A stretch of DNA of 64,000 nt, from contig NZ_CP072597.1 in the NCBI RefSeq assembly GCF_018847975.1, positions 3,077,001 through 3,141,000 on the forward strand, given 5' to 3'. The translations under genes were made by a program, and so were the position numbers. The notes under the pieces were generated by a model. That model saw only the letters and a list, made by a program, of their open reading frames with translations, did not search any database and was not told the origin of the DNA. How positions within the stretch are numbered: position 1 is the stretch's first letter; the number at the start of each line of letters is the position of its first letter. Source of the stretch: Lysobacter sp. K5869 (GTDB taxonomy: Bacteria; Pseudomonadota; Gammaproteobacteria; Xanthomonadales; Xanthomonadaceae). Shown here one piece after another: positions 16,699 through 25,201 of this stretch.

Positions 16699-17596
16699 TG
16701 GAAATCCGTTTGCGCAGCACCAGCGCGCGGGCGAGCAGGCTGACGATCAGGACGAAGAAGGTGAGGACCAGGGCGCCGGCCCAGGCCAGGGTCTGCCAGG
16801 TCTCGTAGGGGCTGCCGGCGAACTGGTTCATCACCACCGGCACGCTCGCCATCGGCTGCAGCACGTTGTGGCTCCAGTACTGGTTGCCGAAGGCGGTGAA
16901 CAGCAGCGGCGCGGTTTCGCCGCTGATGCGCGCCAGCGCCAGCAGCACGCCGGTGACGATGCCGGCCGAGGCGCTGCGATAGAGCACCTGCACGATCACC
17001 TTCCACTGCGGAACGCCGAGCGACAGCGCCGCTTCGCGCATCTGCGGCGGCACCAGCCGCAGCATTTCGTCGGTGGTGCGCACCACCACCGGCAGCACGA
17101 TGAAGGCCAGGGCGATGGCGCCGGCGAGCGCGGAGAAGTTGCCGCCGGTCTGCATCACTACAAGGGTGTAGACGAACAGGCCGAGCACGATCGACGGCGC
17201 CGACAGCAGGATGTCGTTGACGAAGCGCACCACGGTGCCGATCTTGCGCCCGGCGCCGTACTCGGCGAGCCAGGTGCCGGCGGCGATGCCGAGCGGGGTG
17301 CCGATGACGATGGCGATCAGGCACATCACCGCGCTGCCGAAGAAGGCGTTGAGCAGGCCGCCTTCCTGCATCGGCGGCGGCGTGTTCTGGGTGAACAGCG
17401 CCCAGTTGATGCCGCCGATGCCCTTGGAGATCAGGGTGTAGAGGATCCAGCCGAGGAAGAACAGGCCGAACAGCGCTGCGGCGCAGGCCAGCAGCACCGA
17501 CAGCGCGTTGATCACCCGGCGGCGCGCGTACAGCGAATCGGCGACGCGGTGGCGGCGTTGCAGGTCGGCGTCGGTCTTGGAAGCGGCGGCGCTCAT
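16691..17596 (-). CDS. pstA: Phosphate ABC transporter permease PstA
   Basis: 301 residues with six hydrophobic segments. The EAA-type cytoplasmic loop is [24 protein letters not shown] ([15 protein letters not shown]), the contact for PstB. It forms the inner-membrane channel with PstC. The ATG shares a base with the pstC stop (TGATG), and its AAGGAGG ribosome-binding site lies inside pstC. Confidence 0.97.
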   Translation of the reverse strand: MSAAASKTDADLQRRHRVADSLYARRRVINALSVLLACAAALFGLFFLGWILYTLISKGIGGINWALFTQNTPPPMQEGGLLNAFFGSAVMCLIAIVIGTPLGIAAGTWLAEYGAGRKIGTVVRFVNDILLSAPSIVLGLFVYTLVVMQTGGNFSALAGAIALAFIVLPVVVRTTDEMLRLVPPQMREAALSLGVPQWKVIVQVLYRSASAGIVTGVLLALARISGETAPLLFTAFGNQYWSHNVLQPMASVPVVMNQFAGSPYETWQTLAWAGALVLTFFVLIVSLLARALVLRKRISND

Positions 17597-18567
17597 CAGT
17601 TGCCCTCCTTGCGCGAGAGTTGCAGCAGCATCAGCCGCGCCGCGGCCAGCACCACGAAGGTCACGATGAACAGCACGAAGCCGAGCAGCAGCAGGGCCGA
17701 GCGGTAGGTCTCGGTGGCTTCGCCGAAGTCGTTGGCGATCAGCGCGGCGATGGTGGTGCCCGGCTCCAGCAGCGAGGCGGAGAAGTTGACCGAGTTGCCG
17801 ATCACGAAGGCCACCGCCATGGTCTCGCCGAGCGCGCGGCCCAGGCCCAGGAAGATGCCGCCGATGACCGCCGAGCGGGTGTAGGGCAGGACGATGTCCC
17901 AGCTCACTTCCCACTTGGTCGAGCCCAGCGCGTAGGCCGATTCCTTCAGCCGCGTCGGCACGGTCAGGAACACTTCGCGCATCACCGAGGAGATGAAGGG
18001 AATGACCATGATCGCCAGCACGATGCCGGCGGTGAGCATGCCGATGCCCAGCGGCGGGCCTTGGAACAACGGGCCGATCAGCGGCCAAGTGCCGACGTGG
18101 TCGTTGAGCCAGGGCGTGACGTATTCGGTCATCACCGGCACCAGCACGAACAGGCCCCACATGCCGTAGATGATCGAGGGAATGCCCGCGAGCAGTTCGA
18201 TCGCGGTGCCGATCGGGCCGCGCGCCCAGCGCGGCGCGACCTCGGTCAGGAAGAAGGCGATGCCGAAGCTCACCGGCACGGCGATGACCATCGCGATCAG
18301 CGCGGTGACGATGGTGCCGTAGATCGGCACCAACGCGCCGTAGTGGTTCTCCACCGGGTTCCACTGCGCGGTGATGAAGAAGTCGAGGCCTTCTTCTTCC
18401 AGCACGTGGCGGCCGCCCCACAGCATCGACAGCGCGGCGCTGGCGAGGGCGAACAGGACGAAGACGACGGTGGCGGTGAGGACGTAGCGGAACAGGCGGT
18501 CCTGGCGCGCGTCTTTGACGTCGCGGGCGGAGTGGCCGGTCTGGGCGGGTAGGGCGGTCGCGTTCAT
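17596..18567 (-). CDS. pstC: Phosphate ABC transporter permease PstC
   Basis: 323 residues, six transmembrane segments after a cytoplasmic N-terminus of about 25 residues. Typical PstC sequence includes NPVENHYGALVPIYGTIVT, FLTEVAPRWARGPIG and the coupling loop LKESAYALGSTKWEV. It pairs with PstA. It lies 291 bases downstream of pstS, a gap occupied by a mobile-type inverted repeat, so pstS and pstCAB may be partly uncoupled. Confidence 0.97.
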   Translation of the reverse strand: MNATALPAQTGHSARDVKDARQDRLFRYVLTATVVFVLFALASAALSMLWGGRHVLEEEGLDFFITAQWNPVENHYGALVPIYGTIVTALIAMVIAVPVSFGIAFFLTEVAPRWARGPIGTAIELLAGIPSIIYGMWGLFVLVPVMTEYVTPWLNDHVGTWPLIGPLFQGPPLGIGMLTAGIVLAIMVIPFISSVMREVFLTVPTRLKESAYALGSTKWEVSWDIVLPYTRSAVIGGIFLGLGRALGETMAVAFVIGNSVNFSASLLEPGTTIAALIANDFGEATETYRSALLLLGFVLFIVTFVVLAAARLMLLQLSRKEGN

Positions 18568-18709
18568 TTGCGAGAAGAGTCCGGCGGGGCCACGCGTGGG
18601 AAGGGGGCTGGCTGTCGGGTGGTGCGTTGGGTGCGGCGCGGTCGGTTTCGGCGTGGGGCGTTGGATGTCGAAGCCGGTGAACTGTCAGGCGCTGCGTTTG
18701 TTACCTGCT

Positions 18710-18813
18710 GTCATCCCCGCGAAAGCGGGGATCCAGGGCTCTATCGCGACGTGGCGCTCCGGGTAGGAGGCAGGGCGCTGAAGTCTCTGGATTCCCGCTT
18801 TCGCGGGAATGAC
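18710..18813. repeat. Inverted-repeat element (GTCATTCCCGCGAAAGCGGG type)
   Basis: Arms at 18710-18736 and 18787-18813 match in 25 of 27 positions as reverse complements around a 50-base centre. Each arm itself contains the small palindrome CCCGCGAAAGCGGG. Arms of this type are widespread short repeats in beta- and gammaproteobacteria, thought to be MITE-like. It lies in the pstS-pstC spacer. Confidence 0.85.
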
Positions 18814-18858
18814 GCATCGGCAAAGCCGCGCCCGCTTGCGCGGGCGCGGGCCGATGCG

Positions 18859-19944
18859 TCACTTGAACTCCGCCCCCCAATACGCCTCGATCTGCTTCAC
18901 CAGCTCCGGCGGCAGCGGCACGTAGTCGAGCGCCTGCGCCTGCGACTGGCCGTTCTCGAAGGCCCACTTGAAGAACGCGCGGGTGTCGCTGCTGCGCTTG
19001 GCGTCCTTCGGCGTCTTGTACATGAGGATGAAATTGGTCGCGGTGATCGGCCAGGACTTCTCGCCGGAGGCGTTGGTGATCACCAGATTGAAGTCCTTGG
19101 CGCTCGCCCAGTCGGCGGTCGAGGCCGCGGCCTGGAAGGATTCGGCGCTGGGCTGGACGAACTGGCCGGCCGCGTTCTGCAACTGGGTGTGGGCCATCTT
19201 GTTCTGCAGCGCGTAGGCCAGCTCGACGTAGCCGATCGAGCCCTTGATCTGCTTCACGTACGAGGCCACGCCCTCGTTGCCCTTGCCGCCGACGCCGCCC
19301 GGCCACTGCACCGAGGTGCCTTCGCCGACCTTGGTCTTCCAATCCGGGCTGACCTTGGACAGGTAGTTGGAGAAGTTGAAGGTGGTGCCCGAACCGTCGG
19401 AGCGGTGCACGACGTTGATCTTGAGGTCCGGCAGGGCGGTGCCCGGGTTGGCCGCGGCGATGGCCGCGTCGTTCCACTTGGCGACCTTGCCCATGAAGAT
19501 GTCGGCCAGCAGCGGGCCGGTCAGGCGCAGCTTGCCGGCGTCGATGCCGTCGACGTTGACCACCGGCACCACGCCGCCGATCGCCGAGGGGAACTGGCCC
19601 AAGCCCGCGGCGGCGAGCTCTTCGCTCGGCAGCGGCTTGTCGGAGGAGCCGAAATCGACCGTCGCGGCCTTGATCTGGGCGATGCCGCCGCCGGAGCCGA
19701 TCGACTGGTAGTTGACCTTGGCGCCGGTGGCCTTGTTGTAGTCGTCCGACCACTTCGACAGCAGCGGATAGATGAAGGTGGCGCCGGCGCCGGTGATCTG
19801 CGCGGCGACCTTATCGCCGGCGGGCGCGGCGGCGTCGGTCTTGGCGTCGCCGGCCGGGGCCGGGTTCTGCTGGTTGCCGCCGCAGGCGGCGAGGCCCAGC
19901 GCGACGGCGAGGGAGAGGACGGCGATGCGGGCCGACGATTTCAT
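18859..19944 (-). CDS. pstS: Phosphate-binding protein PstS (lipoprotein form)
   Basis: 361 residues. A lipoprotein signal ends in LGLAAC (lipid-attachment Cys21), followed by an Ala/Asp-rich linker and the PstS domain. Phosphate ligands are in ITGAGATFIYPLLSKW, SIGSGGGIAQIKAATVDFGSSD and HRSDGSGTTFNF. It captures phosphate in the periplasm for PstCAB. Start MKSSARIAVL is chosen because GGAG lies 8 nt upstream (it overlaps an earlier in-frame ATG). The second, non-lipidated paralogue is encoded just upstream. A three-unit Pho box precedes the gene. Confidence 0.96.
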   Translation of the reverse strand: MKSSARIAVLSLAVALGLAACGGNQQNPAPAGDAKTDAAAPAGDKVAAQITGAGATFIYPLLSKWSDDYNKATGAKVNYQSIGSGGGIAQIKAATVDFGSSDKPLPSEELAAAGLGQFPSAIGGVVPVVNVDGIDAGKLRLTGPLLADIFMGKVAKWNDAAIAAANPGTALPDLKINVVHRSDGSGTTFNFSNYLSKVSPDWKTKVGEGTSVQWPGGVGGKGNEGVASYVKQIKGSIGYVELAYALQNKMAHTQLQNAAGQFVQPSAESFQAAASTADWASAKDFNLVITNASGEKSWPITATNFILMYKTPKDAKRSSDTRAFFKWAFENGQSQAQALDYVPLPPELVKQIEAYWGAEFK

Positions 19945-20005
19945 GCGGTGCTCCATGAAAGGGAGGCCGGCTGGGCGCCGGCTGGGTGGCGCCATTTGAT
20001 GATCT

Positions 20006-20038
20006 TTTTGTTACACCGCTATGACATCGATTCGTCAC
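20006..20038 (-). promoter_or_regulatory. Pho box (three 11-bp units) upstream of the lipoprotein pstS
   Basis: On the minus strand the three consecutive 11-base units GTGACGAATCG, ATGTCATAGCG and GTGTAACAAAA resemble the PhoB half-site CTGTCAT plus four A/T-rich bases. The last 18-mer ends 10 bases before TCAAAT, a -10-like hexamer, as in PhoB-activated promoters. Confidence 0.75.
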
Positions 20039-20270
20039 GAATCTGTAGTGAAAGCCGCGCAGGGGTGTCCAAGTTGGCGTTTTTGCGGGGTTTTGGCCCG
20101 GTTTGGCGGTAACAAAGCGTCCGCGGTCCGGGCCGGCGGCGGTCCGGGGTCGCATTCGCGGCGGCCGTGGGAAGCGTTTCATGCTTGCGGCCGGCGGTTG
20201 GATCGACCCGAGCCGAACCGGCGGGTGCGGACTCGGATGCCGCCGCCGGCCACACCGCTTCGGCGCCGCC

Positions 20271-20298
20271 AAAAAACAACGGGCCCGAAGGCCCGTTG
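20271..20298 (-). terminator. Rho-independent terminator of the second pstS
   Basis: On the minus strand a nine-base-pair stem (CAACGGGCC / GGCCCGTTG, 20277-20285 and 20290-20298) closes a TTCG tetraloop and runs into GTTTTTT. It lies about 57 bases past the pstS stop. Confidence 0.9.
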
Positions 20299-20354
20299 CG
20301 CGATCCGTCCGTCCGGCGACCGAGAACCCCCCGGTCCGACCGCCGTGGGGCCGA

Positions 20355-21374
20355 TCAGTAGTTCATGTTGCTCTGCCAGTAGGTCTCGATCTGCTTGACC
20401 AGCGCGTCGGGCAGCGGCACGTAGTCGAGCGTCTTGGCCTGCGCATCGCCGTTGGCGTAGACCCACTTGAAGAATTCCTTGGCGTTCTTGGCGCCGTCGG
20501 CGTTCTTGGGCTGCTTGTACATCAGGATGAAGTTGGTCGCGGTGATCGGCCAGGAGTTCTCGCCCGGCGCGTTGGTCATGACCAGGTAGAAGTCCTTCGC
20601 GTTGGCCCAGTCGGCGCTGGCGGCGGCGGCCGAGAAGGTCTCGTCGGTCGGCAGCACGAACTTGCCGTCGGCGTTCTTCAGGCGCGAGTACGACATCTTG
20701 TTCTGCAGCGCGTAGGACAGTTCGACGTAGCCGACGCCGCCCTGGATCTGCTTGACGTACGCGGCGACGCCTTCGTTGCCCTTGCCGCCGATGCCGGTCG
20801 GCCACTTGACCGCGGTGCCTTCGCCGACCGAGGACTTCCACTCCGGGCTCACCTTCGACAGGTAGTTGACGAAGTTGAAGGTGGTGCCCGAACCGTCGGA
20901 GCGGTGCACGACGGTGATCTTCTTCTCCGGCAGCTTCAGGCCGCCGTTGAGGGCGACGATGGCCGGATCGTTCCACATGGTGATCTTGCCGAGGAAGATG
21001 TTGGCCAGGGTCGCGCCGTCGAGCTTCATCGCGCCGGAAGCCACGCCCGGCACGTTGATCACCGGCACCACGCCGCCGATCACCGACGGGAACTGGGCCA
21101 GGCCGAACTTAGCGAGCTCCTCGGGCTTGAGCGGGGCGTCGGAGGAACCGAAGTCCACCGTCGCGGCCTTGATCTGCGCGATGCCGCCGCCCGAGCCGAT
21201 CGACTGGTAGTTGACCTTCTTGTTGGTCGCCTTGGCGTAATCGGCCGACCACTTCGACATCACCGGGTAGACGAACGACGCGCCGGCGCCGGTCACGTCG
21301 GCCGCCTGAGCGTTGAGCGCGAAAGCGGTGGTCAGCGCGAGCGCGGCGAAACGGAGCTTGAGGAGCTTGTGCAT
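20355..21374 (-). CDS. pstS: Second phosphate-binding protein PstS (soluble periplasmic form)
   Basis: 339 residues with a conventional cleavable signal peptide (about 1-24, ending ALNAQA) instead of a lipobox. The mature domain closely parallels the neighbouring PstS (GAGASFVYPVMSKW, SIGSGGGIAQIKAATVDFGSSD, HRSDGSGTTFNFVNY). The pair is a tandem duplication whose copies differ mainly at the N-terminus: one lipid-anchored, one free. It is separated from the downstream pstS by its own terminator and a new Pho box, so the two copies form separate transcription units. Confidence 0.96.
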   Translation of the reverse strand: MHKLLKLRFAALALTTAFALNAQAADVTGAGASFVYPVMSKWSADYAKATNKKVNYQSIGSGGGIAQIKAATVDFGSSDAPLKPEELAKFGLAQFPSVIGGVVPVINVPGVASGAMKLDGATLANIFLGKITMWNDPAIVALNGGLKLPEKKITVVHRSDGSGTTFNFVNYLSKVSPEWKSSVGEGTAVKWPTGIGGKGNEGVAAYVKQIQGGVGYVELSYALQNKMSYSRLKNADGKFVLPTDETFSAAAASADWANAKDFYLVMTNAPGENSWPITATNFILMYKQPKNADGAKNAKEFFKWVYANGDAQAKTLDYVPLPDALVKQIETYWQSNMNY

Positions 21375-21432
21375 GGGTTTCCCTGGAGTGTGAGTGCGGA
21401 CACGTTCCGCCCTGCGCGCTATTTCATAACGG

Positions 21433-21454
21433 TTTGGTGACATTTCCGTGTCAG
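21433..21454 (-). promoter_or_regulatory. Pho box upstream of the second pstS
   Basis: On the minus strand two 11-base units, CTGACACGGAA and ATGTCACCAAA, match the PhoB direct-repeat pattern. The 18-base core is separated by exactly 10 bases from TGAAAT (21421-21426), the probable -10. Confidence 0.78.
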
Positions 21455-21648
21455 CGGAGCAGGAAGCGGCACGGACGGCGCCGGCCGCGACTGAACGGGG
21501 CTGGGGCGCGCTGGCGGGCAAGGGCCAATCGGTTCGCCACGGAGCCGAACGGCCCGAAGCTAGGGAAACTCCTAGCTGACGAGGTGACACCGCGCGGTCA
21601 AGGTGAGCGCGGGCAACGGAGCCCCCCACCCAACGCACGGAGACGAAC

Positions 21649-22260
21649 ATGGCATTGAACGGTCCCGACTACGCCGGACCCTCGTCCGCGCAGTTCAACG
21701 CGCTGGTCAACACCAAGGCCGAGGTCGAAGCGGGGCAGGTCAAGGCCCCCGACGGCACTCGCCCGCTGGTGGTCGAGCCCGGCGACAACCTCAGCGCGAT
21801 CGCCGCGCGCAACGGCACCTCGGTCGAACAACTGCTCAAGGACAACCCGCAGTGGTCGCTCGATCCGGCCTCGCACCCGGGCACGCGCGACGCCGACCTG
21901 ATCTATCCCGGCGAAGTGGTGTTCGTGCGCCCCTTCAGCGACACCGGCCCGATGCAGACCAGCGCCGTCGGCGCCGACGGCAAGGCGACGTTCCAGAACC
22001 AGCGCGACGGCGCGCCGGTCGGCGCGCCGTACCAGGCCAAGGTCGCGCCCAACGGCTACCCGGCCGACAGCGAGATCGTCACCGCCGACGGCCTGGCGAT
22101 CCGCACCGACGCCAAGGGCGAACCGCTGACCGGCACCTACCACGGCGCCGAACAGCAAGGCACGGTGAGCGGCGAACCCGCGTACCGCGGCTACAGCCAG
22201 GAGTACGTCGACGGCGTGCCGAGCGGCTCCAAGCACTACTCGCCCGGCAAAATGCTCTGA
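21649..22260 (+). CDS. LysM-domain protein
   Basis: 203 residues. A LysM domain at about 38-92 (VVEPGDNLSAIAARNGTSVEQLLKDNP, then DLIYPGEVVFV) suggests peptidoglycan or chitin binding. The remainder is Gly/Asp/Ala-rich with no recognised domain. No signal peptide is present, so export by another route or a cytoplasmic role is open. It is divergent from pstS and has its own strong terminator. Confidence 0.85.
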   Translation: MALNGPDYAGPSSAQFNALVNTKAEVEAGQVKAPDGTRPLVVEPGDNLSAIAARNGTSVEQLLKDNPQWSLDPASHPGTRDADLIYPGEVVFVRPFSDTGPMQTSAVGADGKATFQNQRDGAPVGAPYQAKVAPNGYPADSEIVTADGLAIRTDAKGEPLTGTYHGAEQQGTVSGEPAYRGYSQEYVDGVPSGSKHYSPGKML

Positions 22261-22283
22261 TCGCGCGTTTGGCGCGATGTCGA

Positions 22284-22317
22284 ACGGGCGGCGGCGTGGG
22301 GCCGCCGCCCGTTTTTT
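22284..22317 (+). terminator. Rho-independent terminator of the LysM gene
   Basis: Eleven-base arms CGGGCGGCGGC (22285-22295) and GCCGCCGCCCG (22301-22311) are followed by seven T residues. It lies 25 bases past the stop. Confidence 0.92.
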
Positions 22318-22345
22318 TCATCGCCGCGCGGTGTCGTTCCCGACC

Positions 22346-22622
22346 GTAGGAGCGGCGTAAGCCGCGACCGCGACACCGCGCCTGCGTCGCACGCGAGCGT
22401 CCGCACCGGCGCAAGATCGCCGCGCTGTCACGCTCCCGACTGTAGGAGCGACGCAAGTCGCGACCGCGATACCGCGCTTACGACGCAAGCAAGCTCTTCG
22501 CGTCCGCGCAAGATCGCCGGACCGTCGCGTTCCCGACCGTAGGAGCGGCGTAAGCCGCGACCGAGACATCGCGCCTGCGTCGCAAGCGAGGTGCCTCGGT
22601 CGCGGCTTACGCCGCTCCTACA
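22346..22622. repeat. Tandem array of about 96-bp units carrying the dispersed palindrome
   Basis: Units begin GTAGGAG at 22346, 22442 and 22539 (periods 96 and 97 bases). Each shares a GCGCAAGATCGCCG segment and the lead-in TCCCGAC before the next GTAGGAG. The third is closed by an inverted copy ending GCCGCTCCTAC at 22621. Units differ by scattered substitutions. The array fills the spacer between the LysM terminator and the porin terminator. Confidence 0.88.
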
Positions 22623-22658
22623 GGGAACACCCGTTTTTCGCGGCGATCCGATCGCGCG

Positions 22659-22690
22659 AAAAAAGAAAGGCGCGGCCTGAGCCGCGCCTT
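22659..22690 (-). terminator. Rho-independent terminator of the porin gene
   Basis: On the minus strand ten-base arms AAGGCGCGGC and GCCGCGCCTT (22667-22676 and 22681-22690, loop TCAG) are followed by TTCTTTTTT. Confidence 0.9.
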
Positions 22691-22764
22691 ACGATCAACT
22701 CGATCGAGGGGGAGAGAGAGTCGCCGCCCGCGGCATGCAAGCGCGGGCGGCGTTGGAGCGTGGA

Positions 22765-24057
22765 TTACCAGTAGAACTGCAGACGCGCGCTGACCACGTT
22801 CGGGCTGTCGTCGACGACGCGGTTGAAGGTGCGGTTGTTGTACTGCGGGCTCTGCGAGTAGGTCGCGCTGGTCTTGCCGATGTAGCGCGAGCTGTCGACG
22901 ATCGAGTAGTCCAGCATGAACTTGAAGTTCGAGCGCCAGTACCAGTTCACGCCCACGGTCCAGGCGCTCATCTCGCCGCCGAGCACGCCGTCGACGATCG
23001 GAGCGGCGGTCGGGGTGGCGCCCGGACGCAGGCTGCCGTCGTTGAGGTCGATCTTGTCGTAGCGGATGCCCACCTGCCACATGCCGCTGGCCGGTTCGTT
23101 GGGCAGCGGGGTGGTCGGGGTGCCCGACTTGTAGCCCCAGGTTTCGCCGGTGATGTTCCACACGCCGCTGACGTACCAGCTGTCGGCGGTGAAGTCCTTG
23201 CCGGTCAGGGTCGTGGTCTTGTAGCGGTCGAGCGTGCTGCGCATGTACTCGGCCTGGACCTTGAACGGACCGTGCACGTACATCGCTTCGGCGCCGATGA
23301 TGGCCTGGGTGTCGACGTTGGTCAGGGTGCCGGTATCGACCAGACGGCCGGCGGCCAGATCGGCCTGCGGACGGGTGCGGATACGCGAGCTGTTGTCGAG
23401 CACGCCGGTGTTGCCTTCCAGCTCCGCGTCCAGGTTCACGTACGACAGACCCAGGTGCAGGATGTTGCCCTTCTCGTTGATCGGGGCGAAGGTGCCGCGC
23501 AGGCCGTAGCCCTTGCCGTGCTTCTGGTTGCGGGTCAGCTCGTCGCCGAAGTAGCTGGCGGTGACGCTCCAGTCGTTGGTGCCGTAGCTGTAGGCGACGC
23601 CGAGACGACGGGCGATGCCGAAGGTGTTGGTCACCATCGCCTTGGAGATGAAATCGTTGTTCTTGGTCGAGGACAGCTCTTCCATGCTGTTGGGCTGCTT
23701 GAACTGGCCGAACTGCACGAAGTGGTTGCCGTCGCCGCCGATCTTGTACTTCAGGTTGACGTCGAGGAACTTGTCGGCCTTGGCGTCGTAGCCGGCGACC
23801 CACTCGAAGTTGCCCGGGCCCTTGCCCTTGAGCACGAGTTCGGCGCGACGCAGTTCCTGGTCGGTGTCCTTGCCGTCCGGCACGTCGCCGTTGAGGTTCA
23901 GCACGTCGCTGTTGAAGTCGTTGTAATCCGCCTGGACCAGACCTTCGAAGGTGACTTCCGAGTCGCCGATGACGTCCAGAGCGATTTCGGCGTGCGCGGC
24001 GGGCGCGGCCAGCGCGGCGAGCAACGCAACAGCGAGGGTGGTGCGCGAGAGTTTCAT
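22765..24057 (-). CDS. Phosphate-selective porin, OprP/OprO family
   Basis: 430 residues: signal peptide about 1-23 (ending AAPAAHA), then a 16-strand-type beta barrel ending in the aromatic ARLQFYW typical of outer-membrane proteins. Family-typical stretches include LRRAELVLKGKGPGNFEWVAGYDAKADKFLDV and FVQFGQFKQPNSMEEL. Relatives form trimeric anion channels selective for phosphate or pyrophosphate. Being near the pst genes and behind a Pho-box-like element, it probably delivers phosphate to PstS. Whether phosphate or polyphosphate is preferred cannot be read from the sequence. Confidence 0.92.
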   Translation of the reverse strand: MKLSRTTLAVALLAALAAPAAHAEIALDVIGDSEVTFEGLVQADYNDFNSDVLNLNGDVPDGKDTDQELRRAELVLKGKGPGNFEWVAGYDAKADKFLDVNLKYKIGGDGNHFVQFGQFKQPNSMEELSSTKNNDFISKAMVTNTFGIARRLGVAYSYGTNDWSVTASYFGDELTRNQKHGKGYGLRGTFAPINEKGNILHLGLSYVNLDAELEGNTGVLDNSSRIRTRPQADLAAGRLVDTGTLTNVDTQAIIGAEAMYVHGPFKVQAEYMRSTLDRYKTTTLTGKDFTADSWYVSGVWNITGETWGYKSGTPTTPLPNEPASGMWQVGIRYDKIDLNDGSLRPGATPTAAPIVDGVLGGEMSAWTVGVNWYWRSNFKFMLDYSIVDSSRYIGKTSATYSQSPQYNNRTFNRVVDDSPNVVSARLQFYW

Positions 24058-24103
24058 TGGTCTAGCCCTGAGGCGTGGAAAGATGGCGCGCAGGCTAGAG
24101 TGT

Positions 24104-24125
24104 GAAAGTTGCGTAAATGTGACAG
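24104..24125 (-). promoter_or_regulatory. Candidate Pho box upstream of the porin
   Basis: On the minus strand CTGTCACATTT is followed by the weaker unit ACGCAACTTTC. The 18-base core lies 10 bases before TAGCCT (24092-24097), the same geometry as at both pstS genes. Confidence 0.6.
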
Positions 24126-24203
24126 GACTGACTTATTTCTTGGGCGTGACTGCGGGATGACGCCATTACAACTGTCAGGTTGCTGCCGAAATATCCTTTG
24201 CGA

Positions 24204-25133
24204 TCAAACGGCTACGGGCTCCGGCTCGCCGGGCGTCTGGTCCGGGAAGCGACAAAGATCACGAATCGCACAATGCGGGCAATCCGGTTTTCGTGCCTTG
24301 CAAACGTAACGTCCGTGCAGGATCAGCCAGTGGTGAGCGTCTTGCAGATAGTGCTCCGGCACGACTTCGAGCAGCTTGTGCTCGACCGCGAGCACGTCCT
24401 TGCCCGGCGCCAGACCGGTGCGGTTGGAGACGCGGAAGATGTGCGTGTCGACCGCCATGGTCGGCTCGCCGAAGGCGGTGTTGAGCACGACGTTGGCGGT
24501 CTTGCGGCCGACCCCGGGCAGCGCTTCGAGCGCGGCGCGGTCGCGCGGGACTTCGCCGCCGTGCCGCTCCAGCAATTGCTGAGACAGCGCGACCACGTTC
24601 TGCGCCTTGGTGTTGAACAAGCCGATGGTGGCGATGTACGGCTTGAGCCGGTCCACGCCCAGATCGGCGATGGCTTGCGGCGTGTTGGCGACCGGAAACA
24701 ATTTGCGCGTCGCCTTGTTGACGCCGACGTCGGTGGCCTGCGCCGACAGCGCGACCGCGACCAGCAACTCGAACGGCGTGGCGTATTCGAGTTCGGTGAC
24801 CGGGTGCGGGTTGAGCGCTTGCAGGCGCGCGAACATTTCTTCGATCTGCGCCGGTTTCATCTGTGCGCCGGGGCGCTCTTTGACCGGAGCGTCGACGCGC
24901 GCGCTGGGGCGCGCGGCGGCGGTTTTCTTCGCGGCGGCTTTCTTGGCGGCGGTTTGGGCCGCGACGGTTTTAGCCGTGGCGGCTTTCTTCGCCACGGCCT
25001 TCTTGCCGGCGGCTCGCCGGTCGTCGGCGCGCGCGACGGTTTGTTTCGCTGCGGTCTTCTTCGTCGCGCGCTTGCCGGCGACGGAGCGGGAGGACGTGGC
25101 GGGCCGGGCGGCGGGCGCGGTCTTCTTGGGCAT
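24204..25133 (-). CDS. nth: Endonuclease III with histone-H1-like N-terminal tail
   Basis: 309 residues against about 211 in E. coli. Residues 1-91 are a Lys/Ala-rich, histone-H1-like tail; the Nth core starts at MKPAQIEEMF (92). It has the helix-hairpin-helix LPGVGRKTA (205-213), catalytic Lys211 and Asp229, and [4Fe-4S] ligands Cys278, 285, 288 and 294 with the canonical X6/X2/X5 spacing. It excises oxidised pyrimidines and nicks abasic sites in base-excision repair. Neither start has a strong ribosome-binding site; an internal start at 24860 could make a tail-less form. Confidence 0.95.
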   Translation of the reverse strand: MPKKTAPAARPATSSRSVAGKRATKKTAAKQTVARADDRRAAGKKAVAKKAATAKTVAAQTAAKKAAAKKTAAARPSARVDAPVKERPGAQMKPAQIEEMFARLQALNPHPVTELEYATPFELLVAVALSAQATDVGVNKATRKLFPVANTPQAIADLGVDRLKPYIATIGLFNTKAQNVVALSQQLLERHGGEVPRDRAALEALPGVGRKTANVVLNTAFGEPTMAVDTHIFRVSNRTGLAPGKDVLAVEHKLLEVVPEHYLQDAHHWLILHGRYVCKARKPDCPHCAIRDLCRFPDQTPGEPEPVAV

Positions 25134-25201
25134 GCGGGTCGGGTCTTAAGAAAACGTGCGGTGCGGACCGGCGCCGCGGCGCGGTTCGCGCGGGGAAAGC
25201 A

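Noticed and set aside
22346..22622. CRISPR array
   Set aside because: The repeat units are about 96 bases, imperfect, without uniform spacers, and no cas gene lies nearby. The core belongs to the dispersed palindrome family.
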